Position numbers and translations under genes: made by a program
Assembly (NCBI RefSeq): GCF_000143415.4
Contig: NW_003314263.1
Span: 2,010,749-2,074,748 of the forward strand
DNA: 64,000 nucleotides
Direction of reading: 5' to 3'
Source: Selaginella moellendorffii
Taxonomy: Eukaryota; Streptophyta; Lycopodiopsida; Selaginellales; Selaginellaceae
In this document: positions 51,442-62,200 of the stretch, in pieces
Numbering within the stretch: the stretch's first letter is position 1
Layout: each line of letters begins with the position of its first letter
Notes under the pieces: model-generated
The model's database searches: none
Seen by the model: the letters and a program-made list of their open reading frames with translations, nothing else
Told to the model about the DNA's origin: nothing

Positions 51442-53765
51442 ATGGCAGCGGTGGCGGCGGCGCGTCCGCCATGGATCGCGAACCACAACGCGTGCGATCG
51501 CGAGGGAGGATCGCTGCTGCTGATTTCCGGGAGGAATGTAAGGAATCTAGGCAGGGTTGGAAGTAGCAGTAGCGCGCGATGGTCGTGTAGGGCGGAATGT
51601 GGCTTGTGTGGGCGGCCGCTGGAGAAGAGCTCCAATGTCGCTTGGAAGAGGAGGCTGAGAGCGGTGTTTGGGAGCGAAGACGATGGCGAAGACGATGAGG
51701 AAGATGAAGAGGAGGAAGAAGAAGAGGAGGAAGAAGAAGAAGAAGAAGAAGAAGAAGAACATGACGATGAAGATGAAGAAGAAGAAGAAGCACAAGTAAA
51801 GAGTGCTCGAGTCCGAGCTAAGCGGCCCAAACCAGCGAGTCCTTCGAATCACATACTCTTCCAGGTTCGTTTTTTTTGTTTATAGACCTTGCCATCGAAG
51901 TTTTTTCTTTTCTATGTTCTTCGCAGGGATTCAACTGGGAATCTCATTCCAAGAAACCATGGTATGTAGATCTCAAAGAGAAGGCTCCCGTCATCGCCCA
52001 AGCCGGTGTCACCGATATCTGGCTTCCTCCGCCATCGCAGTCAGTCGATCGACAAGGTAAGCACCTCACTGTTCTTCCTAGCGAAGTTCTTGACTGTTCT
52101 TTCGTTTTTTTTCTTTTCAGGCTATCTTCCCAGTCAGCTCTACGACTTAAACTCCTCCTCGTATGGAAACGAGGCGCAGCTCAAGGAGCTCATCGACACT
52201 CTCCACGAGCAGGGCATTTGCTGCATCGCTGATATAGTGATAAACCATCGCAGTGGATGGAAACAGGATGCTCAGGGTCACTGGAACATCTTTGAAGGTG
52301 GAACTCCGGATAAGAGGCTGGATTGGGGGCCTTGGGCAGTAGTGTGCAATGATATCTATAGGAGTGGTGGCCAAGGCAAGCAGGACACTGGTGAGAGCTA
52401 CGCAGCTGCTCCAGACCTTGACCATACTAATAAGCAAGTGCAGGACGAGCTGACCGACTGGTTGAACTGGATGAAGGCTGAGATTGGTTTTGATGGGTGG
52501 CGGTTTGATTTCGTCAAAGGCTACGCTCCCAAGTACACCAAATTGTAAGTAGAGGTGGAGGAGTAGTCGTGGAAACTATAGAACTGATCAGGAACAGGCG
52601 TGTTGATCATCAGGTACTGTCAGAGAACCGACCCGAGTTTTGTTGTTGGCGAGTTGTGGACGTCGCTGAATTACGTCAGTGGTCGTCTAGCTGCCGATCA
52701 AAGTCAGTAGTGGCTTGCTGGATAGAGAATTTTGAGCTCGATGAACTCACGTTTGAGGAACTTTGTCTTGTGGCAGATTTTCACAGGCAGCAGCTCTGCG
52801 ACTGGATCGACGGGACCGGCGGCTGGGGATGTGCTTTCGATTTCACCACCAAAGGAGTCTTGCAAGAGGCCGTGAAGATGGAGCTGTGGCGTCTGCGGGA
52901 CAAGGAAGGCAGGCCTCCTGGTCTAGTCGGTATGTTTATCTCTGGAACTTTGCAGTGGTTTTTGTTGCTCAACACTGTACAAACTTGCAGGTTGGTATCC
53001 AAAGAAAGCGGTCACGTTTGTGGATAACCACGATACCGGATCGACCCAGCGGCACTGGCACTTTCCCGACGAGAAAGTCCATCTCGGCTATGTCTACATT
53101 CTCACGCATCCTGGGATTCCATGTATCGTAAGCAGAGCAATCTTCGTTTTGTTTCAAGCTCTGATTGGCGCCTCTTTTCCTTTCTCGCAGTTTTACGATC
53201 ACTATTTCTACTGGGGGCTGCAAGAACAGATCAACCAGCTATTGGAGCTGAGGCTACGGAACAAAATAAACGCGGAGAGTAAGATCAAGATCCAAGCAGC
53301 GGACTTCGACATGTACGTTGCCACAATCGCCGATCGACTCATTGTGAAGCTTGGTCCAAGGTAAACATAGTTTCATGGCAAGACAAGATCTCTTAGCTGT
53401 GAGCTCGGCACAGGTTTGACATGGGACCTTTGCTTCCAAAATCATCAACTTGGAAGCTCGTAATGGCGGGCTCCGAGTATGCAATCTGGGAGAGCACGAA
53501 GAAGATGGCTGGAGTGGCTCCGAGCGAGCCGGAGATCATCGTCGTCAAGTCCGGGCCTTCTGAGACTGGCGATGAGAACATCGAAGTGAAGATAACCAGC
53601 GATATGTCGTGCGAGACAGTGAACCGGATCATGGAGGAAGTGCCAGACATGGTCTCCAATCTCCACGATGTGGAGAAAGTCGTGGAGGAATGCAAGGTGG
53701 AGTACGAAGACGAAGAGGAAGACGAGGAGGAAGAAGAATCCAGCAAGAAGAAATCACGTAAATAG
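51442..53765 (+). CDS. Alpha-amylase (GH13), plastid AMY3-like, with acidic tails
   Basis: Alpha-amylase cuts internal alpha-1,4 bonds of starch. Eight exons (51442-51864, 51927-52056, 52121-52544, 52614-52702, 52777-52929, 52991-53127, 53191-53360, 53414-53765) encode 625 residues. The GH13 blocks are [24 protein letters not shown] (nucleophile Asp about 314), VGELW (acid Glu about 339) and [10 protein letters not shown] (Asp about 421). All catalytic residues are intact. The N-terminus (1-75) is Ser/Arg-rich like a transit peptide, then residues 78-118 are almost all Glu/Asp. No CBM45 domain, found in Arabidopsis AMY3, is seen. After the amylase C-domain ([19 protein letters not shown]) comes an 85-residue tail ([20 protein letters not shown]) ending in another acidic run and KKKSRK. 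Exons 4 and 5 are the least certain, but they restore the family alignment. Confidence 0.92.
51675..51795 (+). repeat. GAA/GAG-rich coding repeat in alpha-amylase exon 1
   Basis: A run of gaa and gag triplets, with a few gac/gat, codes the Glu/Asp tract of alpha-amylase. The run is prone to length change, and changes by whole codons keep the frame. Confidence 0.9.
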
Positions 53766-54776
53766 CTTTGTAGATTTTGCTATTCCAATAAGTTTCAATA
53801 TTTAGGCTTACAATCTTGGATTCCAAAGTTATTAGGTTTTTTTTCAAAATGGAGAAGTTGCCGCTTATTCTAAGCAAGCTTGAGGAAGATGTACAACTGT
53901 GGTACTGCTGAAATTCCTTCACGAACTTCATTGGCCTGCCCTGATTCTGGAAAAGGAATTCGATTGTACTCAGGTGCAATGGCTCGCAAGAGCTGGAAAT
54001 TCATGGAGATTGTGGTGTCAAAGAAGTCTCTAGACTCTTGAAACTATCCAAACTCTGCATCAGGAAAAGATGGCGGTACAAGAATGTCAAGCAACTCTTG
54101 TCCCTGGCTTTCGTGAGCGGGAGCTTGCTACACTTGGATATGCTGAAGTTTATGACGACATGGTGAAAGTTGTTTCAACTTCTGCATAACTCGCGTTTGA
54201 GGAGGATCGACATTGATTGGGCCTGGGACAATCGGAACTTTGCCATCTCTCAAAAAAATTTGGTACCATCTTTCGGACAATCCACACTTCGGAGTGCTTA
54301 GGAATAGAAGGCACGCTAAACAAAACTTTTATCCAGGTCCCAAACTTTAGTTGCGAAGTTGTGGGGAGAAAGTATTTATTCTCTAAACGTAGCCACTGTA
54401 ACTTGTCACTAAATCACGGAGCTAGCGATGCTCAAAAGCTGATTGTCAAATTGCCTCTGATGTGGCGCAAAGCAAGCAGCTGATTAACTTGGGTTTGATC
54501 AGCTGCTTAATTCGGTTGGGATGAAGTTCACCGTCTTCAATTGGAATAGCTGTGATGGCCACTCTTCTCTTTTCTTCTTCGAACACAATCTCAGATTTGC
54601 TTCATGATCTTTTCCTCCTTTTTCCTGGAAACTAAAGCATGGCTTTCAGGATGAGGAGGAGGCGGAGATAGAGGATGAAAGAATTCAAGCCTATCTTCTG
54701 ATTGTGACTGCCAAAACCGAAGAGTTGGAATCCTCGAGGCAGTAAGGCTTCGTTATCGAATTTCTCTAGCTTTAAA
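53766..54776. other. Intergenic region, no gene recognised
   Basis: This is about 1 kb between the amylase gene and its broken duplicate. A short frame at 54068-54190 (MAVQECQATLVPGFRERELA) does not resemble anything I know. No RNA gene is seen. Confidence 0.5.
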
Positions 54777-55136
54777 GGCGGATGGGAATATGCTTTTGAT
54801 TTCACCACAATGGATGGATAACCACATATCGTAGGCAGTTTTACGATCACTATTTCTACCACCGGGAGCTGCAAGAATAGATAAACCAGTTACTGGAGCT
54901 GAGGCTACGGAACAAAATTAACGCGGAGAGTAAGATCAAGATCCAAGCAGCAGAAAATTCGATATGTCTGTTGCAACTATCGCAGATCGACTCATTTTGA
55001 AGCTTGGTCCAAGGTAAAAAATCCATCTGTTCAGGCAAGATCTCATTTGACATGGAACCTTTGCTTCCAAAATCATCCACTTAAAAGCTCGTAATGGCGG
55101 GCTCCGAGTATGCAATCTGGGAGAGCACGAAGGAGA
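54777..55136 (+). pseudogene. Partial duplicate of the alpha-amylase 3' end
   Basis: The segment resembles parts of exon 5 (gcttttgatttcaccac), exon 7 (ttttacgatcactatttcta; gaggctacggaacaaaat) and exon 8 (catggaacctttgcttcc) of the amylase about 1.7 kb to the left. It includes the intron between exons 7 and 8 in shortened form. Exon 6 and the catalytic part are missing, and stops appear at once. It is a tandem-duplication remnant. Sequence past about 55136 is not amylase-like. Confidence 0.9.
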
Positions 55137-55516
55137 TATCGAAGCCACTCACATTCTCGATCCAGACTTCTCCAATCGAATGCTCCTCCTCGCCTTCACT
55201 GGACAGGTAATTGTCTTCTCCATTTGGTGCGTTCTACGAGCAACCGTCAGGTCTTCTTTTTTCCAGTGAGACTGCCACACACAAAGGTTGTTGTCAAGCG
55301 TTTCTTACAGCGAGACTAACCATCGGTCATTTTGCTAGCTTGAAATGCTTTCAAGTGTAGAGCCTTGTTTTTGAACGATTGCATACGTATTTCATTTTCC
55401 TGGGAAGATCGATCACGAAGTCAGCAGCAGTGGAGAGAGAGAGAGACTTACGCTGGAAGGTGGTCAGTTGCGTACGTAATTCATTTCCCTGGAAACATCG
55501 ATCACAAAGTCGAGAG

Positions 55517-55553
<37 letters not shown>

Positions 55554-55554
55554 C
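55137..55554. other. Intergenic region with a (ga)n microsatellite
   Basis: A ga dinucleotide run lies at 55512-55549 with one interruption. A short related sequence (ggaagatcgatcacgaagtc and ggaaacatcgatcacaaagtc) occurs twice at about 55402 and 55491, each followed by a ga run, so it is a small direct repeat. No gene is recognised. Confidence 0.6.
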
Positions 55555-57575
55555 TTACGCACGTAGGGAGGCAGCCAGCTCCGCCTCGTGTAGCAGTGTG
55601 CCGAGCTCCCAGCTCCTCTCCTGGATGGCCTTTGCAACGCGCTCCTCCTGCTTGCCAAACTTACGCTCCCACTCCTCCGCCTTGATCCTCTGCACTGCGT
55701 CCATGTCCCGGGCATACTTCGCCACCGTCTCCAGCAACAGTGGCGAGTTGGCCGCCGAGAACCGGTGCATCGCGTCCATGATGCGCTCCGCCGCTGGAAC
55801 AATCCCTTCTGGAAGCGCCACCGCTTTTCCAGCATTGAGCTCCTGGTAGTACATGATGTAGAGCGACCAGGGGACCTCCTCCTGGAGCTTCGTCGCCAGC
55901 ACACGTTCCAGCTTCGCCACCATCCGGTCCCTCCTTTCACTGTCAACACGAAGTTCGTCTCTCGCAAGTCCCTGTAGCAACCCGCCACCTCCGCGAGATC
56001 CTTTCCAGCCTACGCTCCAGCTCGCACTTCTTGCACGAGCACTTGTACGAGAGCCTTTTCCGCCTGTATGGATGGCCTGGCTTGTGGATGATCTCCTCCC
56101 CGGCCTGGATGTCCTTCGCTGCGAAGTAACAGGTCGTGTTGCCGAAGAGCGAGGTGTTGGGGACGCAAGAGTTGGTTGATGAAGCTCGGCAGGGGCCAGA
56201 TCGAGGAATACAGCAGGCGCCTGGTCGGACCGGTCCCGGGCAGCTTGGGATTGAATCTCGCTTTGCCTACAATCTCGAAAGTCTTCTTCACCTCGATGCC
56301 TTGAAGCTCCTCCCTGGCACTGCTCTCGTCGCTCCTGATCCTCGACCAGGTCTTGGGCGTGGCCCAGTTTGGCCGGAAGAGCTCCATTCCCGGAACTTCT
56401 CGATCGGTGCTCGCCACCTCGCAAACCAGGCTGTAGATCTGCTTGTAATGTTGATAAGCCGTGTAGCGGCGTCTCTCTTGCAAGCAGACTCGTTGTCACC
56501 TTTCTCAAAGACCACCGTGTTGCAGATCATGAGAAGCTCCCCTCGCTTGATCTCTCTCGTCGCAAACAGTCCCCTGCCTCGCCCCTGGCTCTGCCTCGCA
56601 CATCTTCACCTCGACCGGGCCAACGAACTCGGCAAACTCTGGAATCTTCGGCGCCTCCTCTCCATCGCTCCAAGCTCGAAGAAATTTGGAGAGTTCCTCC
56701 ATAGCACCGCTGGCGTCTCGACTCTGCCTCGCGAGCTTCGTTGCCATGGCGTAAGTTCGATCGATGCCTTCTTCCACCCCAAGGACGTCGCTCAAGAGCT
56801 GTCACGACCACTCGTAGCACTGGAGCTTGATCAAAGCCACTGCTTTTCGATGGATGCTCTTGACATGGGTAGGATCCATGGCAAGAGCGGCGCTGGCGGC
56901 ATCGATGCACTGCTCGTATCGTCCCAGCCTGAGGTAGCACTCCGCCGAATTGGAGAAAGCGAGGACACGCTCCCGCTGGTTCTGATGCCCTTCTTCCTCG
57001 CACTTGGCGATGCTCATGGCGTAAGCGCGGCCTCAAAGCTCCCATCTTTGAAGAGCTTGTTCTCTTCCAGCCTTATCTCCGCGGGGCTCATACCTTGGAA
57101 TCGCAAGAGCTGCCTCTCGCTAAGAAAAGAAAGAACCTCCACGTTGGCCGGATTGTCGAAGGAGAGGATCGCGATCGACGAAGACTGGCCATGGTTGGCT
57201 CCTTGGCCGCCACTCTTGCTCCCTTGGGAAATCTCGATCGGACCTCCTCCTCCGTGGCGGTGCTTGATGGCGAGAAAGATCTCCTCGCCGCTGGAATCCT
57301 TCAGGATCGTGAGAACCTGCACGCTACCTTCGATCTTGACGCCGTAGAGAACCCTGGCCTCGGCGCGAAATCCCTCCTCGAGGCTTCCAATCCGGACCGG
57401 CACAAGCTCGGCAATCGCTGCGGAGGGAATGCCATAAGGACCTGGTGGATCTTCATCGACGCCATCATCGCGAGCGGACCGACTGATCAAAAGCCGAGAA
57501 GAACTCAATGTCTCCGCGGCCAGTAGGGATCACCAATGCGGCAATGCGGTGCAGCAACTCGCGATAGGGCGACAT
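55555..57575 (-). pseudogene. TPR-SET domain protein (SMYD-like), multiply frameshifted
   Basis: TPR-SET proteins are lysine methyltransferases. Reading from an ATG at 57575 (MSPYRELLHRIAALVIPTGR), a first frame break comes early. A long segment (EGFRAEARVLYGVKIEGSVQ) then runs to about 57025, where one base is missing. TPR motifs follow (LAFSNSAECYLRLGRYEQCI, AALAMDPTHVKSIHRKAVAL), then a TGA near 56805. The SET start (RGLFATREIKRGELLMICNT) is in another frame. The SET core (NSCVPNTSLFGNTTCYFAAK, IQAGEEIIH) and post-SET Cys (CSCKKCELERR) are in yet another. The C-terminal helices end at 55555. At least five frame breaks and one stop make a functional enzyme very unlikely, unless this stretch is poorly assembled. 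Confidence 0.82.
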
Positions 57576-57825
57576 CGATCGATCGATCGCCTCCCCGAGG
57601 CGCTCCAAGAAGGAGAGAGAGAAGTTTAAACCTTTATTTCCTTGTTTACGTTAAGAAATAAATTTTACTTAATGCAAACCCATTCAGTGTAAATTAATCA
57701 TTTATTACATTTAAATCTGGTTCTTATCGTTTCTTCCTGGGGCCATTCCATCTAGCGTTAAGTGTTACTCCACAAGAAAACTTTAGATTAGATCCTACAA
57801 CACAGACCTCTTTGGAACGCTCGCG

Positions 57826-58893
57826 CTAGTTTAACGACGATTCTAGCTTCTTCATTGCGAATTCTACCTTGTGGTTCTTCCAGACCCCGCCGCTCAAGTA
57901 CTCTTCATACACTGACACGACGTCGTCTCGCCGCGCGGCTATGATCGTCATACAGATCGTTCCATACTGCTCCTGGAAAGATCGAAGCTAGAAAAATCGC
58001 CAGGAAGTTTGGAAGAGCTGAGCAAACCTGGCTGACAAAGAGTGGGCTGAGCATTCGCTCCCGTTCCAGAGTGACGCCAGTCGCCGGGAGAACCGAGTCG
58101 TCAAAAACTCGTCCATCGCGCAAGAGCTCGTCGATGATGATCTTATCGGGGATTTCCTTGTTCGGATACCTCTCGAGTAGCTCTTTGAGTTTGCGTTTGC
58201 CCCTATCAACCTGGGCGACACGAAAGTTTAACAAAAAACGAAGAACTACAAAAAGAGCGTCAGGAAAACTATCCAAACCTTGGGCCAGTTTGATTCGAAA
58301 ACTCCATTGCTCACTCCATGAATGCCTCTCGAGATATCGTGCGTGAGAGTATCCCCGAGTTTGAGGCTGTGCGAGTAGCAAGCCATTTCTCCCGAGTGTA
58401 CATCCGCCACCACAAGATTGAAACCATTGTAGCTCATCGCTTGTGAGGAAAGCTGGTCGATGTGGTCTTTTGGATTCAACTCGCTCTAGAGAAGATTTAA
58501 AAAAAAAGGTTTAGAACACTGTTCATAAGAAAGAAGAAAGAACTAACCGTGTTGTCATACCTGTAGAAACTGCACAGGCAAAAATCCTCTCGAGACAGCG
58601 GCATTCTTTTCGAGTGGCTCGCGAATATTCGTCACAAACGCCAGGCGGCCAGTCGCGGATATTCCCAGCCAGGTGCCTCCTTCCTTGCCATCGCGACCGG
58701 CGAGAATATTCCCCGGCTCTTCCTTCCACCAGTGAGCGGGGCAAGACTCCCTGTGATAGAAATTTCTCTAACTAAGCTCGAAAGCCCGATCGATCTATCG
58801 AAGAGCCTACCTCGAGTGAAATTCATCGCGGTTGTGCGTGAGGATGAATTTGTAGATCGGATGCTCCTCCAGCGCCCATATTGCCACACACAT
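57826..58893 (-). CDS. TANGO2: TANGO2/NRDE family protein
   Basis: Five exons (58811-58893, 58561-58750, 58279-58485, 58028-58210, 57826-57972) encode 269 residues, the normal TANGO2 length. The start MCVAIWALEEHPIYKFILTH and NRDEF motif at 21-25 define the NRDE family. LAGRDGKEGGTWLGISATGR and FVTNIREP follow. The Cys at position 2 is the conserved residue that becomes N-terminal in this family. The middle has NGFNLVVADVHSGEMACYSH and the end GTICMTIIAARRDDVVSVYE. In humans TANGO2 loss affects mitochondrial and heme or lipid metabolism. The plant role is less clear. All splice sites are GT..AG. It is head-to-head with the HUA2-like gene (402 bp between starts). Confidence 0.94.
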
Positions 58894-59295
58894 TCTCCGC
58901 GAGAGAGATTTTGCTATCGATCGGGCCTGCGCAGAACTCCGATCGATTACATAGAGAACAATTACCCTAAGTGCGAGCGTTCGAATCCCATGGCCTTGGT
59001 CGTCTCTCCCACACGAGAATTAGGGCTCTTGGACGAGATCTAGAGCTGGGAACGCATGCATGTCTCTAGCCGGCCGTCGATTGGCGCCAGTGGACGGCAC
59101 GGATTTGTTATCTAGGGTTGTGTGACGGGGGAGAGAGCGCTAGGGTTTAGTGCGCTGTGGCATGACGAGCTGGTCTAGGCGAGCGCTGGATCCCGCCGGG
59201 GCTAGGAAAGGGCTCGGCTGAATGATTTCCACTCGCGCTTCTGCTCGCGATGACGCTTCTTCGCGGGAGGATGGGCTAGCGGTGGATTTTGTCCG
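58894..59295. promoter_or_regulatory. 402-bp head-to-head region between TANGO2 and HUA2-like genes
   Basis: This is the shared upstream region. It has telo-box-like cores (tctagggttgtg, 59113-59124; gctagggttta, 59140-59150) and a near B-box (cgttcgaatcc, 58978-58988). There is no clear TATA box for either gene. Confidence 0.45.
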
Positions 59296-62200
59296 ATGGC
59301 GCCGAGCAAGAAGCGAGGCAGGAGCTCGTCGATTGCCGCTGCCGCTGCCGCCGAATGGAGCGTGGGGGATTTGGTGCTGGCAAAGGTGAAGGGATTCCCG
59401 GCATGGCCGGCCCAGGTAATTTGAGCTTCTTCTTTGTGCCTTTTGCTAGAAATTCTTGATAACAAGAAGGCGAAGATCCCTGTAGGTGAGCAAACCAGAG
59501 GCATTTGGTCAGCATCACAATCCGGCCCGCGTGTTCGTGGTCTTCTTTGGAACTAAGCAGATGTAAGTAGCCCCTTTTTTCTTTCGCCCTTTGTTATCAA
59601 TAGCTAGTTTTACTCTTGTTGACGCTTCCAGACGATTTTGCCATCACTCCGAGATCTCGAAATTCACTCCGGAGGCCAAAGCTTCGCTCGTCGCTAAAGC
59701 CCACTCGAAGTGTACGCCGGCCGACCTTCGCCTTGCGGTGAGTGAGATCTGTGACGTAGCCGAGAAGGTAGAAGTAGGCTCGGGAGATGGAGATATGAAT
59801 GGTAGAAGCGGGATAGAGTTTAGGGAGCTAGAAGATGGCGAGGCTAGTTGTGTAATGGATCTAGGTGGTAAGCTTGACGTAGAGGGGCAGGCAGGGAATG
59901 GGGGGACGTCAGAGATGGAGGACTACGATTTAGGATGGGGATCAGGTAGCTCGTTGGATGGGAATTCGGACGATGATACGACTCCGAAAGGAATTGTGCT
60001 GCACGAGAAGGTCCAGACGAATTTCGCTTCGCACGAAGAGCTCGACACCTTTGACAGTTTTGACTTCTTCAACGAGGAGGTTGTCAATGTACCTTCTACC
60101 GTGCGAGCGGACAAGAAGAAGGCTGGTAAGGCTGAGAAGCCCGCAAAGCAAAGGACGCCCGCGAAGTCTAGGAAGTCAGCACCTGTAAATTCTACGACGC
60201 CTGTATTCCCTCCGAATTTTTGTCGGAAGAAGAGGAAGCAGATGACTGTGAAAGCATCTACGCCTCGAGGAGTGGTTCGGAAAGATGTAAGTTATGGCAT
60301 CCAGCGGTACTTGACTTACATTACTTATTTTTTCAGGATAATAGCGACGAGGACCACGCTACGCCACCAACCGCAGATGAGTTTCAAGAGTACACGTTTA
60401 GGCGGAAGGTTACGTTGAAGAAGAGGCTTCGACCGGCTTTTGAATCAAGGTCCGCGGAAACAGACTCTGATCACAACAAAGATAAGCCGGACACTTCTAA
60501 CGAGACGTCTCCAATCACTCAAGATCCTGATAGTAATCTACCTATCGTGAAGAGAGCCAGAGCTAGAGCTGCGAAGGAACCAGCGATTGATAAGCACAGC
60601 GAGGAAGAGGAGAAAAGGGGACCCCCACATTCACCACCTTCGTCGACAACGGACACACCGACTTGCAATGGTTCAGAGTCGACGAAGGCAACAGAAGAGA
60701 GAGCATCAGATGGAAAACCGAGATTCGAGGAGAAGTATACCGGACTTAGCTTACCTCCTAAAGCAGAGAAGTATAGAATGCGCAACAGTCTTGCAGACAG
60801 TGAAGCGGCTCTTCCTCCATCAAAGCGACTTCATCGTGCCTTAGAAGCTATGACCGCGTGCGTCGCAGAAGCTGCTAAAGAAGAAACTGCTAGGGATGCA
60901 AAGCTGGAGGAACCACCTGACAACGTCAGCCAGAAGTCCGATTCTACTGAGCAGACGAGATTGAGTGAGGGGGTGGTGGTCAAGAATTGTGTCGCTGATG
61001 ACGCTGATAAGCTACAGGAGGTCACCGTTACTTCTAAAGAGTTTGTGGACAAGGAAATGGACCCTGCGTCGGTTGGCCTGGGCAGTGAAGATCTACAGCA
61101 ATCAGAAGTCCTCTCGGTGACCAGTATCCAAGTTTCAGTGAAGGCCGAAGTTACTCAGGATACCCCCGTCAGTCCCGCTGTTCAAGAAGTTGTAGAGGTT
61201 GCAGAAGAACTGGTTGTAAAGGCAGAGTCGGCTATTTCATCTCAAGCTAAGGTTCAGGCAAGTCCATCCGGTAACACTCTCGGGGAAGACAGAAGGGATG
61301 TTGAAACAGGACCTCCTTCTGATGCTGGTGGAACTCAGATGGACAATCCAGAGGATAGGACTCCCTTGTCTTCTGCATTGTCGCCCGTCTCCATGGATCT
61401 TTCCGAGGGCAAGAGTGACGTAAAAGCTGGTGTTCTGGAGTTTGAATCGAAGAGTGACGAGCTTCAAAGCACCGCGGAAAACTCAGAAGCTAAAACTCCA
61501 AGTATGGCTGACATGAAGTATTCTCCCGTGTCTCCGAGGGCGGATGACGGTGAGATTGCTCGATTTCACGCGGAGTCTCTAGTCCGAAGGGACGAGCCTG
61601 TTAGCAAAGGTCGTCTGTCTATTGATGGGCAAGGAGCTCCGAAAGAAAGAAGGCAGCCGGAGAAGAACTCGCCGTCTGCATGGTGGGGGCGTTCTTCACA
61701 CTTGTCGAAGTTTCACAGAGGAGAGGACAAGCGGAAACTGGAAAACCACTTTGAGGTTTCTTTATATCGAAAGGATGGTGCTCTTGCGAAAACAGCGCTA
61801 GAGAGGCTACAGAGTATGTCTCCAGCGAAGATCTCTCCCGGAAGTATGAGATATTCTCCAGTTTCTCCGGCACTTCGAGAAGAAGGAAACAAAGTGCTTT
61901 TTGATCATGCTGTTACGGTGAAGTCTTCACGCGAAGGTGGCACCAAGGTTCAGCTTGAGAAGCTTGATACTTCTGGACGTGGCAGTCGGCACTCTTCAAA
62001 GCCTGGAATCTCCGAGACTTCTCCCGGTACAACGAAGGCTAGGGGCCTTTCTACGGACAAACCAAAAACTTCGAACTCCAAAATGAGGAGGCATTCTCCG
62101 GTGAGACATGGAACGGAAACCTCCAGTCTCGTTTCAGAAAGAGGTACGACTGAAAGCCACTCCGGTGAATCTTTAGCGAGTGAAAACGAACACACGTCTG

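Noticed and set aside
60220-60336. Start of the large HUA2-like exon at an upstream Met
   Set aside because: The frame before 60337 is shifted and includes an intron. The PWWP exons upstream join in phase at 60337, so the Met is not the start.
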